Positions 16,643 to 25,787 of a DNA stretch of 35,758 bases are shown piece after piece (the first letter of the stretch is position 1; the number at the start of each line of letters is the position of its first letter). Source of the DNA: Gammaproteobacteria bacterium (GTDB taxonomy: Bacteria > Pseudomonadota > Gammaproteobacteria > Natronospirales > REEB76); the NCBI GenBank assembly GCA_027315405.1, contig DAHUYB010000048.1:1-35758 (forward strand). Reading direction: 5' to 3'. The position numbers were made by a program, and so were the translations under genes. Below the pieces are notes generated by a model. It saw only the letters and a program-made list of their open reading frames with translations. It was not told the DNA's origin and ran no database searches.

Positions 16643-16771
16643 TTGGATCGGCGGGTTATGACTAACTAAGCATGCATCCAATCAAGCTAGCAATGGGCCG
16701 CAGACCCGTCAAGCGTCTGGACCTGGGTTATAGTGGCTCAGTTTCAACTTTACCCTGCCCTGATCGCGCGT

Positions 16772-17122
16772 ATGCAAAAAGTCACAATCTGGCATAACCC
16801 ATGCTGCTCAAAATCCCGGGAAACTTTGCGGCTGTTGCAATCACACCACATGCAAACCCAGATCATCGAATATCTGAAAACACCTCCCGAGCTGCTGGAC
16901 ATCGAGCGCGCACTTGTGCTTTTGCGCATGGAGCCGCGCGAACTTATGCGCACGACTGAGGATGAATATCGGACATTGCATCTGGATGACCGGGAACTGA
17001 CGCGCGTGCAACTCATTGCCGCCATGCACGCGCACCCAATCCTGATTCAGCGCCCCGTGGTGTTCGCCAACGGCAGGGCGCGCATTGGCCGTCCGCCAGA
17101 GGCGGTTCTGGATATCCTATAG
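16772..17122 (+). CDS. arsC: ArsC-family arsenate reductase-like protein
   Basis: A 116-residue thioredoxin-fold protein of the ArsC/Spx family. The N-terminal HNPCCSKSRETLRLL carries the catalytic Cys12, and the C-terminal part QRPVVFANGRARIGRPPEAVLDIL is the typical ArsC ending. An extra cysteine, Cys11, replaces the usual arginine of HNPRCSKSR. The ATG at 16772 is chosen because homology starts there; the frame extends 13 codons further upstream. It is followed after 3 nt by wrbA and then DUF2069, a conserved gammaproteobacterial trio, so it may serve general thiol redox rather than arsenic resistance. No arsR or arsB is nearby. Confidence 0.9.
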   Translation: MQKVTIWHNPCCSKSRETLRLLQSHHMQTQIIEYLKTPPELLDIERALVLLRMEPRELMRTTEDEYRTLHLDDRELTRVQLIAAMHAHPILIQRPVVFANGRARIGRPPEAVLDIL

Positions 17123-18057
<935 letters not shown>

Positions 18058-18100
18058 AACATTCCACAGCCATTACGAACCCCCGTCCGCCTGGTAAGCG

Positions 18101-18814
18101 CTAGAGTTTTTTGACCAGCAGGGATTTAACGAACGGCAAGGTGAGTTTGCGCTGCGCCACCAGTGATGCGGTATCCAGTGCATCCAGCGTCGCACACAAC
18201 GTGTGCATATCACGCTGCTGGCGCTTGAGCAGGAAATGCGCGGTATCATCCGGCAATTCGAAGCCGCGCCGGGAAGCGCGTTGCTTGAGGGCAATGATTT
18301 TTTCCTCATCCGTGAGCGGCGCCAACTGGAACACCGGCCCCCAAGCGAGTCGCGAAGCCAGGTCCGGCAACAGCCGTTTGATGGCGTTCGGTGCGTTGCG
18401 GGCCGTGGCCACGAAACTACCGCCCTTTTCCGCCAGTGCGTTGAATAGCACGAACAAGGCCCGCTGCCAAGGCTCGATGCCGGCCACCCGGTGAATGTCG
18501 TCCACCGCCACCAACGCATAACTGTCCAGATTTTCCGCCACCTGCGGGTCGAGCAATGCCGCTTGGGCCATGGGCAGATAAATGGCACGCCGCCCGGAAA
18601 CATCCGCCAGCCGGCAAGCGGCCTGCAAAAGATGCGACTTGCCACGGCCATCGCCGCCCCACAGGAACAAGGCACGCTCGCCGCCGGCACGTGCCAATTG
18701 CATCAGCGCCTCCACCGCCGCCTGGTTCGAGGCCGCATAGAAATTTTCGAAGGTGGCGCCCGCTTCCAGGCTGATGGGCAGCGGCAACTGACTGGGCACA
18801 TCGCCTGCGGTCAT
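18101..18814 (-). CDS. hda: DnaA regulatory inactivator Hda
   Basis: A DnaA-related AAA+ protein of 237 residues that, with the DNA-loaded sliding clamp, triggers hydrolysis of DnaA-bound ATP and so prevents re-initiation of replication. The clamp-binding motif QLPLPI is at residues 9-14, Walker A GGDGRGKS at 53-60, and Walker B with VAVDDIH around 105. The later SRLAWG segment is the box VII/arginine-finger region. The start overlaps the perM-type gene stop (ATGA), so it is the last gene of a four-gene operon with DUF2066, a CDP-alcohol transferase and PerM. Confidence 0.93.
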   Translation of the reverse strand: MTAGDVPSQLPLPISLEAGATFENFYAASNQAAVEALMQLARAGGERALFLWGGDGRGKSHLLQAACRLADVSGRRAIYLPMAQAALLDPQVAENLDSYALVAVDDIHRVAGIEPWQRALFVLFNALAEKGGSFVATARNAPNAIKRLLPDLASRLAWGPVFQLAPLTDEEKIIALKQRASRRGFELPDDTAHFLLKRQQRDMHTLCATLDALDTASLVAQRKLTLPFVKSLLVKKL

Positions 18815-19878
18815 GGTACGTCGCCGCCGTCTTGATAGAGACGGCTCTCAACATAGCGCTCGCGGGCGTAACGCACCAGCACCGTGCAAGCGGCGGCCAC
18901 CGGCAATGCCAGGAGGATACCGGCGAACCCGAACAGCGCCCCGCCGACGAGAATCGCGAAAATCACCAGCACTGGGTGCAGGCCGATACGTTCGCCCACG
19001 AGCCTCGGCGTCAGCACCAAGTCCGACAGCAACTGGCCCAGGGTAAACACAATGGCCACTTCCACCGGCAGCAACCAGCCTTGGCCCTGCAGTAATGCCG
19101 TAATCAATGCAAGTGTCAGACCGGTGATAATGCCGAGGTAGGGCACGAAACTCAGCACACCCGCCACCACCCCGATAGCGACGGCGTTATTGAGTCCGAT
19201 GATCGACAGCACCAGGCTGTAGAAAATCGCCAGACACACCATCACCAGCAACTGGCCGCGCAGAAATGCCCCCAACACGGCATCGCATTCGCGCACCAGG
19301 CGCGTAACCGTATGCTCCGCCGCGCGCGGCACCAGCGCCGCGATACGTTCCACCATCCGGTTCCAGTCGCGTAACAGGTAGAAAGTCACCACGGGAATCA
19401 GGATAAGGTTGATGAAGAACTCGAATACCGCGCCGCCGGAACTCGATACGGACAGCAGCACTTGGCCCGCGAGCTTGCCGGCCGACGCGAAATTGGAACT
19501 CACCAACCCCATGAGCCTGGCCGGGGCGAGTACGTCCGGCCGCACGCCCAAATGCGCGGTGAGCCATGGCAATACATTAGCCTGGAACCACGCAATCACC
19601 TGCGGTGCATGTGTGAGCAACGCGGCTATTTCGCGCACCACCATGGGGATCACCAAGAGCAAAATGAGCGCCAGCACGATGAGCGTCAGCACGAACACCA
19701 CCAGCACCGCCAGCGTGCGCTGCAATTTCCAGCGCTCAAGTCTGTTTACCAGTGGACTGCCCAGATACGCAAGGATAAAACTTGCCAGGAACGGCGTGAG
19801 GATGGGCCGCAGGTAATAGATGAGTACCACGACCGCCGCCAATACAACGATGATCCAGGTTTTCTGTGCAACACTCAT
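18811..19878 (-). CDS. AI-2E/PerM-family membrane transporter
   Basis: A 355-residue integral membrane protein of the PerM/TqsA (AI-2E) family, with about seven or eight hydrophobic helices. Typical features are the N-terminal pair around LIYYLRPILTPFLASFILAYLGSPLVNRLE and the conserved late segments GVLSFVPYLGIITGLTLALI and LVGERIGLHPVLVIFAILVGGALFGFAGILLALPVAA. The substrate is unknown; family members export signalling molecules or ions. It is coupled by overlaps at both ends in the hda operon, where PerM proteins are often found. Confidence 0.92.
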   Translation of the reverse strand: MSVAQKTWIIVVLAAVVVLIYYLRPILTPFLASFILAYLGSPLVNRLERWKLQRTLAVLVVFVLTLIVLALILLLVIPMVVREIAALLTHAPQVIAWFQANVLPWLTAHLGVRPDVLAPARLMGLVSSNFASAGKLAGQVLLSVSSSGGAVFEFFINLILIPVVTFYLLRDWNRMVERIAALVPRAAEHTVTRLVRECDAVLGAFLRGQLLVMVCLAIFYSLVLSIIGLNNAVAIGVVAGVLSFVPYLGIITGLTLALITALLQGQGWLLPVEVAIVFTLGQLLSDLVLTPRLVGERIGLHPVLVIFAILVGGALFGFAGILLALPVAAACTVLVRYARERYVESRLYQDGGDVP

Positions 19879-20435
19879 GCCGGTCTCCTCCTGAGTGCGC
19901 GCGCCAAACGCCGCCCCCAGCGGATGAAATAATCCACGCCACTGCCGAGTGTCGTGATAGCCACGGCAATCACCAGCGCCAGCACCGTGCCCCTGGGTAA
20001 GCCAGGGATGTAATGCTGGGCCACCACCGCCAGCACCAGCAGCAATTGCAGGAAGGTATTCACTCTACTGAGCGCGCTTGGCTGTGGTTTGAAATCACCG
20101 ACATGTAAATGGTATATGAGCACGCCCGTTACGATGATGGCGTCACGCGCAATCACGATCACGGTAATCCATAACGGTATCAAACCCACCCACAGAGCAG
20201 CAATGAAGCTGCCGGCCATGAACACTTTGTCCGCTATCGAGTCCAGTATTGCGCCCAAATCCGTGGTCCAACCGAAACCTTTGGCCAGCAACCCATCGAG
20301 CGCATCACTCAGAGCGGCGATGATAATCAGTATCAATGCCGTTTGATCCTCACCATGAAGGATACTCCAGGCCACCGGTATCACCAGCGCGATACGCGCA
20401 ATACTGATGGCATTCGGTAGCCAGCGACCGTTCAC
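19875..20435 (-). CDS. CDP-alcohol phosphatidyltransferase (phosphatidylglycerophosphate synthase-like)
   Basis: A 186-residue membrane protein carrying the CDP-alcohol phosphotransferase motif: D44, D47-G48, Ala51-Lys52 (Lys in place of the common Arg, a substitution I recall from other PgsA-like members), Gly61, D65, D69. The start LPNAISIARIALVIPVAW is typical of PgsA-like enzymes that make phosphatidylglycerophosphate or related lipids. The genuine housekeeping pgsA usually sits near uvrC, so this copy in the hda operon may be a paralogue; the acceptor alcohol cannot be read from sequence. Coupled to both neighbours by 4-nt overlaps. Confidence 0.88.
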   Translation of the reverse strand: MNGRWLPNAISIARIALVIPVAWSILHGEDQTALILIIIAALSDALDGLLAKGFGWTTDLGAILDSIADKVFMAGSFIAALWVGLIPLWITVIVIARDAIIVTGVLIYHLHVGDFKPQPSALSRVNTFLQLLLVLAVVAQHYIPGLPRGTVLALVIAVAITTLGSGVDYFIRWGRRLARALRRRPA

Positions 20436-21595
20436 GGCACATATTGGAATTGCAACGCCGTTGCTGTGGCCGGAGCGGCAGTCGTTGCAGTTTCCGAGGC
20501 CGGCGTCAGCGGCTTGAGCACGTCACCAAGCAGCGTGGCTTGCAATAGATTGTCGAGCGAGCCGCGCGTATCCAGGCTGAAAGCCACCGTTCCATTCTCC
20601 ACCCGTGTTACCTGCACGCTCTTGACCGCGGTGAGTCCGCTCAAATAGGCCAGTACCTTGGCGTAAGCATCCACGCTGTTTATGCCCGTGACATTCACGT
20701 TCACGCCGTTTACGCCGATGGCGCCGGCCGCCACGGCAAACCACTGCGCAAAATGATTCGCGGCGGCCTGGATGCCGTCGGCAGCCACGTTCGCCAGCGT
20801 GTCGGGTGAAGTGGTCCAGGATTGCGATTCGGAGCTGGCCGTCAGTTGCCAACGGGCGGCATATTGCCCCGGCGTTGTCATATATACACTGCCCACCAGG
20901 GTGGCATCCGCTTTGTAAGCTTGCGAGGCCTGCTGAATGCGTTTGACATCATCACTCGAGATATCGGGAAAACCGATGGCCTGCTGATCCTGTGCATCCA
21001 TGCGCGGGAAAATCAGCGCTATGCCACGCAGGCCAGCGGCACTGTTCATGGCCTGCATGACGCTGGGATTGTTGGTCGCGGACAAAATGCTCTGGCCGGA
21101 ACTATCCTGGATAGCGAGCCACACCAGTGTCACCGGCCGCTCCTGCCCCCAGAGCGGCTCGTTGGCGGCGCGTACCGCGTGGTTTAACACCTCGGGATCG
21201 AACTTGGCCCACAGCAATAACCCGGTGGGCGCAATCGCCGGTGTACCGGTGCGTGTCAGGTCAAACATGACCGTGGGTGTGACCGCCGTGCTGCCGTCGG
21301 TGGCTGTGCCGTCAGCGGATGATTGTTGATAACGGTATTGCTGCAGGAACTGGTTGGGATTCTGCAGGAGATTCGCCAGTGCCGGCAGCTTAAGGGCGCC
21401 GCGATCGCCAGTGATTTTCACCAGCACCGCCGCCAATGCCTGCTGCAAGGCCAGGCGGCGGGCGGCGGTGGATTGGTCGGGTACTGGAACACTGGCTTCG
21501 TAAAGCCCGGGCATCACCGCAGATTGTGCCGTCATACCCGCGCACAACAAGCAACCGGCCAACAAACCGCAGATCCATACGCGCACTGTTCTCAC
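20432..21595 (-). CDS. DUF2066 exported protein
   Basis: A 387-residue exported protein. The signal peptide MRTVRVWICGLLAGCLLCAGMTAQSA precedes GLYEASVPVPDQSTAARRLALQQALAAVLVKITGD, the hallmark of DUF2066. The C-terminal half (VNVTGINSVDAYAKVLAYLSGLTAVKSVQV) resembles a substrate-binding or beta-barrel-associated repeat. It is the first gene of the hda operon and is divergent from purM, a layout conserved in gammaproteobacteria. Function is unknown. The last 20 residues are Ala/Thr-rich. Confidence 0.87.
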   Translation of the reverse strand: MRTVRVWICGLLAGCLLCAGMTAQSAVMPGLYEASVPVPDQSTAARRLALQQALAAVLVKITGDRGALKLPALANLLQNPNQFLQQYRYQQSSADGTATDGSTAVTPTVMFDLTRTGTPAIAPTGLLLWAKFDPEVLNHAVRAANEPLWGQERPVTLVWLAIQDSSGQSILSATNNPSVMQAMNSAAGLRGIALIFPRMDAQDQQAIGFPDISSDDVKRIQQASQAYKADATLVGSVYMTTPGQYAARWQLTASSESQSWTTSPDTLANVAADGIQAAANHFAQWFAVAAGAIGVNGVNVNVTGINSVDAYAKVLAYLSGLTAVKSVQVTRVENGTVAFSLDTRGSLDNLLQATLLGDVLKPLTPASETATTAAPATATALQFQYVP

Positions 21596-21728
21596 CTAGT
21601 CCTCCAAATCCAAATACCGGCCGCCCATGCCGCGCGGCCCGTGCGTGTAGAATATACAGGCTAGAGGCACCGTCCGGCGAGTGACGTCGCCTTGGCCTAC
21701 ATTAAAGACACGCCCTCCGGGGACATCC

Positions 21729-22757
21729 ATGACTGCAAAGAACCCCCTCACCTACCGCGATGCCGGCGTGGACATCGACGCGGGTGATGCCCTGGTGGAG
21801 CGCATCACTCCGGCCGCCAAGCGCACCCGGCGCACCGAAGTGCTGGGCGGCATCGGCGGTTTTGGGGCGCTGGTGGAAGTCCCGGCCGGCTATCGTCAGC
21901 CAGTGCTGGTATCCGGTACCGACGGCGTCGGCACCAAGTTGCGTCTCGCCATTGACAGCGGCCGGCATGCAACCATCGGCATCGATCTGGTGGCCATGTG
22001 CGTGAACGACATCGTGGTCTCGGGAGCTGAACCGCTGTTCTTCTTGGATTATTACGGCACCGGAAAATTGGATGTGGAGACCGCCGCCGTCGTAATCGGC
22101 GGCATCGCCCGCGGTTGCGAACTGGCGGGTTGCGCGCTGGTGGGCGGCGAAACCGCGGAGCTTCCCGGCCTGTACGCAGGCAAGGATTACGATCTCGCCG
22201 GTTTCGCCGTGGGCGTGGTGGAAAAAAGCAAAATCATCGACGGCAGCGAAATCGCGCCCGGTGACGCGCTTATCGGCCTCGCGTCCATCGGGCCCCATTC
22301 CAACGGCTACTCGCTGATCCGCAAGGTAATTTCGGCCAGCGGCGCTTCCCTCGAACAACGCCTCGGCGAGCGCGCACTCATCGATCATTTGCTGGAACCG
22401 ACGCGCATCTATGTGCAGCCGCTATTGAAGCTGATCGGGAGCGTGCCGGTGCATGCACTGGCGCACATCACCGGCGGCGGGCTACTGGAAAATATTCCAC
22501 GGGTGATACCGGCGGGACTGGGTGTGTCGCTGAACGCGAAATCCTGGCCACGACCTGGGATTTTCGATTGGCTGCAGCAGCAGGGCAACATTCCTGAAAA
22601 GGAAATGTATCGCACCTTCAATATGGGCATCGGCATGGTGGTGTGCGTCAGCGCGGCGGATTCCGAGCGCACACTCACATTCCTTCAGGAACAGGGCGAA
22701 CGTGCCTTTCGCATCGGCCAGGTGGAAAGCGGCCACGAAGGCGTCGTCATCCGCTGA
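21729..22757 (+). CDS. purM: Phosphoribosylformylglycinamidine cyclo-ligase (AIR synthetase)
   Basis: Catalyses the fifth step of purine synthesis, ATP-dependent ring closure of FGAM to AIR. The start [26 protein letters not shown] at 21729 matches the family and follows GGGGA; the open frame extends further upstream without homology. Conserved segments [49 protein letters not shown] and [14 protein letters not shown] are present. The length of 342 residues is typical. The stop overlaps the purN start (TGATG). Confidence 0.97.
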   Translation: MTAKNPLTYRDAGVDIDAGDALVERITPAAKRTRRTEVLGGIGGFGALVEVPAGYRQPVLVSGTDGVGTKLRLAIDSGRHATIGIDLVAMCVNDIVVSGAEPLFFLDYYGTGKLDVETAAVVIGGIARGCELAGCALVGGETAELPGLYAGKDYDLAGFAVGVVEKSKIIDGSEIAPGDALIGLASIGPHSNGYSLIRKVISASGASLEQRLGERALIDHLLEPTRIYVQPLLKLIGSVPVHALAHITGGGLLENIPRVIPAGLGVSLNAKSWPRPGIFDWLQQQGNIPEKEMYRTFNMGIGMVVCVSAADSERTLTFLQEQGERAFRIGQVESGHEGVVIR

Positions 22758-23434
22758 TGCCGACGCACACCACGCACAGCGACTTGCCCATGGTGGTGCT
22801 GGTTTCCGGTGAAGGCACCAATTTACAGGCGATCCTCGATAACTCCGCCAACGGTTCCTTGCCGGTAACGGTGGCCGCCGTCATCAGTGATCGTTCCCAA
22901 GCCCGCGCCCTGGCACGCGCGCACGCCGCGGATGTGGCCGCGGAAACCTGCCTGCCCGCGGAATATCCGGATCGGCAACAATACGATGCCGCGCTCATCC
23001 GGCTGATTGACCGCCACTCCCCCGGCCTCGTGGTGCTGGCGGGTTTCATGCGCATCCTCAGCGATCATTTTGTGCGGCATTACCGCGGCCGCTTGTTGAA
23101 CATTCACCCTTCCCTGCTGCCAAAATACCGTGGGCTGCACACCCATCGGCACGTGCTTGCGGGTGGCGAACGGGAGCATGGTTGCAGCGTGCACTTTGTC
23201 ACGGAGACACTGGATGGCGGCCCGCTGATCGCCCAGACGAAAGTAATAGTGCGACCGGACGATACCGAAGTCGTACTGCGCGCACGGGTGCAGCGCCAGG
23301 AACACCGGCTCTACCCCGAGGTCATCGGCTGGTTTGCCCGTGGCCGGGTGCAGCTTGACGGCGAGCACGTGGTATTCGACGGTCGGCGCCTGCAAGCGCC
23401 GGTCATGTTGCCCGCACAAGAGCAGCCAGCGTGA
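22757..23434 (+). CDS. purN: Phosphoribosylglycinamide formyltransferase
   Basis: Transfers a formyl group from 10-formyl-THF to GAR in purine synthesis. I place the start at 22757 ([28 protein letters not shown]), sharing a base with the purM stop. Signatures are VSGEGTNLQAI (phosphate loop), AGFMRILSDHFV, NIHPSLLPKYRGLHTHRHVL with the catalytic Asn and His, and HFVTETLDGGPLIAQ with the catalytic Asp. It has 225 residues, slightly longer than the common 212 because of an N-terminal extension and a C-terminal tail. Confidence 0.95.
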   Translation: MPTHTTHSDLPMVVLVSGEGTNLQAILDNSANGSLPVTVAAVISDRSQARALARAHAADVAAETCLPAEYPDRQQYDAALIRLIDRHSPGLVVLAGFMRILSDHFVRHYRGRLLNIHPSLLPKYRGLHTHRHVLAGGEREHGCSVHFVTETLDGGPLIAQTKVIVRPDDTEVVLRARVQRQEHRLYPEVIGWFARGRVQLDGEHVVFDGRRLQAPVMLPAQEQPA

Positions 23435-24177
23435 TAAAGAATCAACCATTGTTCATGGGCGCTCTCCTGGCCGCGCTCTTGTGTAGCATGACCGGCGTCG
23501 TTCGGGGAGCGGAGCTGCGAATTCCACTCTATAAAGCCGACTATTCCGTGGGACGCAACAGCCTGCGCCTCGGTACCGCTCGCTTCTCACTGACGCAAAA
23601 CAAAGATGGCACCTATACCTACACGTCCGTGAGCCGGGCCGCCGGGTTGGCGGCGCTGTTCCTGAGCGACGTGATCACGGAAACCAGCCGCTTCAAAGTA
23701 ACCGATGGCAATCTGCAACCCCTCCAATACAGTTACGACCACTCCGGCAACAGTCGTGACAGAAAAGAGAATATCCAATTTGACTGGACTAAAGGTGTGG
23801 CGCACAGCAACGAAGGCGGCAAACACCACACGCTGCCGCTCACGGCCGGCACCTACGACCGCCTGCTGGCACAACTGGCGGTGTCAGTGGACCTGGAAGT
23901 AGGCCAAACTGTCGGGAAATACCGGGTGTTGGATCACAATGAAATCAACATCTATCACATGCAACCCCAGGGCAACACTGCTCTGAAGACCCCTGCCGGC
24001 GAGTATGAGGTAATCGAGATAGCACGCAAAGATTCTAAAAAGAACCGCGTCACCACTTTCTGGCTGGCGCCGAAACTGGATTATCTGCCGGTACAGATGG
24101 AGCAGACCGAGCCTGGTAAGGCCACCATCAGCCTGGTGCTGTTGGACATTAAATTCAATACTCCAAATTCAAAGTAG
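23431..24177 (+). CDS. DUF3108 exported protein
   Basis: A 248-residue exported protein that starts with GTG overlapping the purN stop (GTGA). After a signal peptide (MGALLAALLCSMTGVVRG) comes LRIPLYKADYSVGRNSLRLGTARFSLTQN, typical of DUF3108 beta-rich periplasmic proteins that usually follow purN. The C-terminal 44 codons are contained in the 162-bp direct repeat that also appears at 24815. The stop codon TAG (24175-24177) is formed by the first bases of a palindromic repeat. Function is unknown. Confidence 0.88.
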   Translation: MIKNQPLFMGALLAALLCSMTGVVRGAELRIPLYKADYSVGRNSLRLGTARFSLTQNKDGTYTYTSVSRAAGLAALFLSDVITETSRFKVTDGNLQPLQYSYDHSGNSRDRKENIQFDWTKGVAHSNEGGKHHTLPLTAGTYDRLLAQLAVSVDLEVGQTVGKYRVLDHNEINIYHMQPQGNTALKTPAGEYEVIEIARKDSKKNRVTTFWLAPKLDYLPVQMEQTEPGKATISLVLLDIKFNTPNSK

Positions 24178-24205
24178 GTTGGGCTGAGTGAAACGAAGCC
24201 CAACA
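24044..24205 (+). repeat. 162-bp direct repeat, copy 1 (3' end of DUF3108 gene)
   Basis: Nearly identical to 24815-24976, with only a handful of mismatches. It covers the last 44 codons of the DUF3108 gene plus the left part of the palindrome behind it. The two copies flank a 609-bp segment holding higA and a truncated higB. Confidence 0.9.
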
Positions 24206-24254
24206 GGTTGTATTCCTGCAATTGTTCGAGTTCGCTGCGCTCTCCCCAACCTAT
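24174..24254. repeat. GTAGGTTGGG palindromic repeat, copy 1
   Basis: The left arm is GTAGGTTGGGCTGAGTGAAAC and the right arm is the complement of a GTTCGCTGCGCTCTCCCCAACCTA-type sequence (24230-24254), with an inner GTTGGG/CCCAAC. It belongs to a class of extragenic palindromes common in proteobacteria. Its TAG ends the DUF3108 gene. Confidence 0.75.
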
Positions 24255-24302
24255 CGCGCTGTTCCGCAAAGTGATCGTTTTTCAGATACCCAATGCCTGA
24301 GT

Positions 24303-24650
24303 TCAGCGGCGGGCCGAACGCGCGGCGCGAGGGCCGTTCACTGGAACCTTTGGGGTCACCTTCGTCCCCCAGGGCCTGATTTTCAAGAGTTTGGGTCCGA
24401 TTGTCCGTCCTGCGGCTTCTGTGTCGTATGCGGCCTGCGCGCGCAGCCAGTAGCCGTTGGACAACGCAAAGAAACGGCAAAGACGCAGATCCGTGTCGGC
24501 TGAAACCGAACGCTTGCCAGCCACAATATCGCCAATACGCTGTGCCGGAACCCCAATTTCTTTGGCTAGGCGATACTGGGTGATGCCCATGGGCTTCAGG
24601 AACTCCTCCAAAAGGAGCTCGCCAGGGGTAACAGGTTTGAGCTTGCTCAT
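24303..24650 (-). CDS. higA: HigA-type antitoxin (XRE family DNA-binding)
   Basis: A 115-residue antitoxin. The N-terminal MSKLKPVTPGELLLEEFLKPMGITQYRLAKEIGVPAQRIGDIVAGKRSVSADTDLRLCRFF is a classical HigA/VapI-type helix-turn-helix. The C-terminal 25 residues (TKVTPKVPVNGPRAARSARR) are unusual for the family and may be an acquired read-through. Its partner higB lies 13 nt upstream on the same strand, as usual for higBA, but has lost its front half. The antitoxin may still bind DNA as a solitary regulator. Confidence 0.88.
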   Translation of the reverse strand: MSKLKPVTPGELLLEEFLKPMGITQYRLAKEIGVPAQRIGDIVAGKRSVSADTDLRLCRFFALSNGYWLRAQAAYDTEAAGRTIGPKLLKIRPWGTKVTPKVPVNGPRAARSARR

Positions 24651-24663
24651 AAATAACCTCGCA

Positions 24664-24810
24664 TCAGTGGTAGTCCACTATTTCCACGTCTTCAGCGCCT
24701 GCTTGCGTCCAACGAAAACAGACGCGCCACTGATCATTGATGCGGATGCTGTACTGACCGACCCTCTCGCCCCTGAGTTTTTCCAGGCGATTGCCGGGCG
24801 GCACCCGCAT
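24664..24810 (-). pseudogene. Truncated HigB/RelE-type toxin (C-terminal half only)
   Basis: The minus strand reads MRVPPGNRLEKLRGERVGQY, then SIRINDQWRVCFRWTQ and ending VEIVDYH with a TGA at 24666-24664. This is the C-terminal half of a HigB toxin (RelE fold, mRNA interferase), including the conserved INDQWR and VEIVDYH segments. The roughly 45 N-terminal residues are missing because the second copy of the DUF3108 3' end begins four bases upstream of the remaining ATG. The toxin is therefore probably inactive. It was not listed as an open frame because of its short length. Confidence 0.85.
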
Positions 24811-24814
24811 AAGG

Positions 24815-24948
24815 ACCGCGTCACCACATTCTGGCTGGCGCCGAAACTGGATTATCTGCCGGTACAGATGGAGCAGACCGAGCCGGGCAAGGCCACCATC
24901 AGCCTGGTGCTGTTGGACATCAAATTCGATACTCCAAATTCAAAGTAG
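24815..24948 (+). pseudogene. Duplicated 3' fragment of the DUF3108 gene (repeat copy 2)
   Basis: Encodes DRVTTFWLAPKLDYLPVQME and onward to the same SK-TAG ending as the intact gene, with Asp instead of Asn near the end. It has no start of its own. It is the coding part of direct repeat copy 2, which extends to 24976. Confidence 0.88.
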
Positions 24949-24976
24949 GTTGGGCTGAGTGAAACGAAGCCCAACA
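24815..24976 (+). repeat. 162-bp direct repeat, copy 2
   Basis: Second copy of 24044-24205. After 24976 the two copies diverge although both continue into a similar palindromic element. Confidence 0.9.
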
Positions 24977-25016
24977 ATTTGATTACGTTGGGGTTCGCTG
25001 GCTCACCCCAACCTAC
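24945..25016. repeat. GTAGGTTGGG palindromic repeat, copy 2
   Basis: GTAGGTTGGGCTGAGTG at the left is mirrored by GGCTCACCCCAACCTAC at the right (24999-25016). Compared with copy 1, the left arm is identical and the right arm and loop differ. Confidence 0.78.
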
Positions 25017-25146
25017 GCGCTTCGCCTGAAGGCGAGGGATTTCCGCAATCCCCGATAGAGACATTAAAGCCCGACGCAGCCCTGCGTAAAATCAAAGATA
25101 GCTGCCAATAAAAGTGTACATATGCGCTATCTATGCTGTGACACAA

Positions 25147-25752
25147 TCAGATCAGGCGCCGCTTTCGTGGACTTAACTTTTTATCAATGTGCACTGCGAA
25201 ATTCTGAAAAATTCCCACATAATTTGTCACAGTGGATTTTTTAACATGCTCACTTGTCCCGTGGACTATAGTGTTGCGAAGCTTATTAAATGTTTGAAGT
25301 TTTGCACGGAGTTGCTTATTGCTCATACGCTGCCACGATAGACCATCAAGCACATCAGTAAATCCTATCGCCTTAAATAACTTTACTATGTTCTGTTCGT
25401 TCGGATTACCTCGCGTGTTAGCACCAGCTATGACTGCGTCAACATCTTGCACCACATTCCTCAAGATTCTCTCCGCTACTTCCTTGAACAAATCAACAAT
25501 AAAACCTTGCAAATGAGCGGAAAGCAAGGCAATAGCTGCACTGTTAAGTGCATGCACTTCTGCAGGTCGACCTCGACCAGGCGATGATACTAGATGTCTC
25601 ACTACATCAGCAACGTTTTGCAAATTTTGGCTATTAGATTCTTTCGCTGCATTCTCGGCCCTACGAAATCGCGTAAGAGCACTGTGCGCTTCTAGAAGTT
25701 GCGTAACTTCTGACAACCGACTTTGGAAATCTTTCAGTGCTTTGGATGCCAT
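25147..25752 (-). CDS. HEPN-domain protein (RiboL-PSP-HEPN-like), possible RNase
   Basis: A 201-residue, all-helical protein. The ATG at 25752 follows an AGAGGT ribosome-binding site. The segment NKLRNTIVHG contains R159-N-x-x-x-H164, the R-x4-6-H catalytic motif of HEPN ribonucleases; the overall layout resembles RiboL-PSP-HEPN proteins. The N-terminal 30 residues may form a coiled coil. The gene is clearly AT-richer than its surroundings and lies in the small accessory segment beside a broken toxin-antitoxin pair, suggesting horizontal acquisition. No nucleotidyltransferase (MNT) partner or other defence gene is adjacent, so a role in phage defence or stress remains an inference. Confidence 0.75.
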   Translation of the reverse strand: MASKALKDFQSRLSEVTQLLEAHSALTRFRRAENAAKESNSQNLQNVADVVRHLVSSPGRGRPAEVHALNSAAIALLSAHLQGFIVDLFKEVAERILRNVVQDVDAVIAGANTRGNPNEQNIVKLFKAIGFTDVLDGLSWQRMSNKQLRAKLQTFNKLRNTIVHGTSEHVKKSTVTNYVGIFQNFAVHIDKKLSPRKRRLI

Positions 25753-25787
25753 CTTATAAACCTCTATTTTCAAAATCATTACGAAGA

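Noticed and set aside
24206-24302. Attachment site of an integrative element at the DUF3108 gene end
   Set aside because: The direct repeats are suggestive, but no integrase, recombinase or tRNA gene lies between or near them, so a simple duplication or recombination is more likely.
24457-24948. 163-codon plus-strand frame ending in DUF3108 sequence, as a real fusion gene
   Set aside because: The first two thirds are antisense to higA and higB; only the last 44 codons are meaningful, as a duplicated gene fragment.
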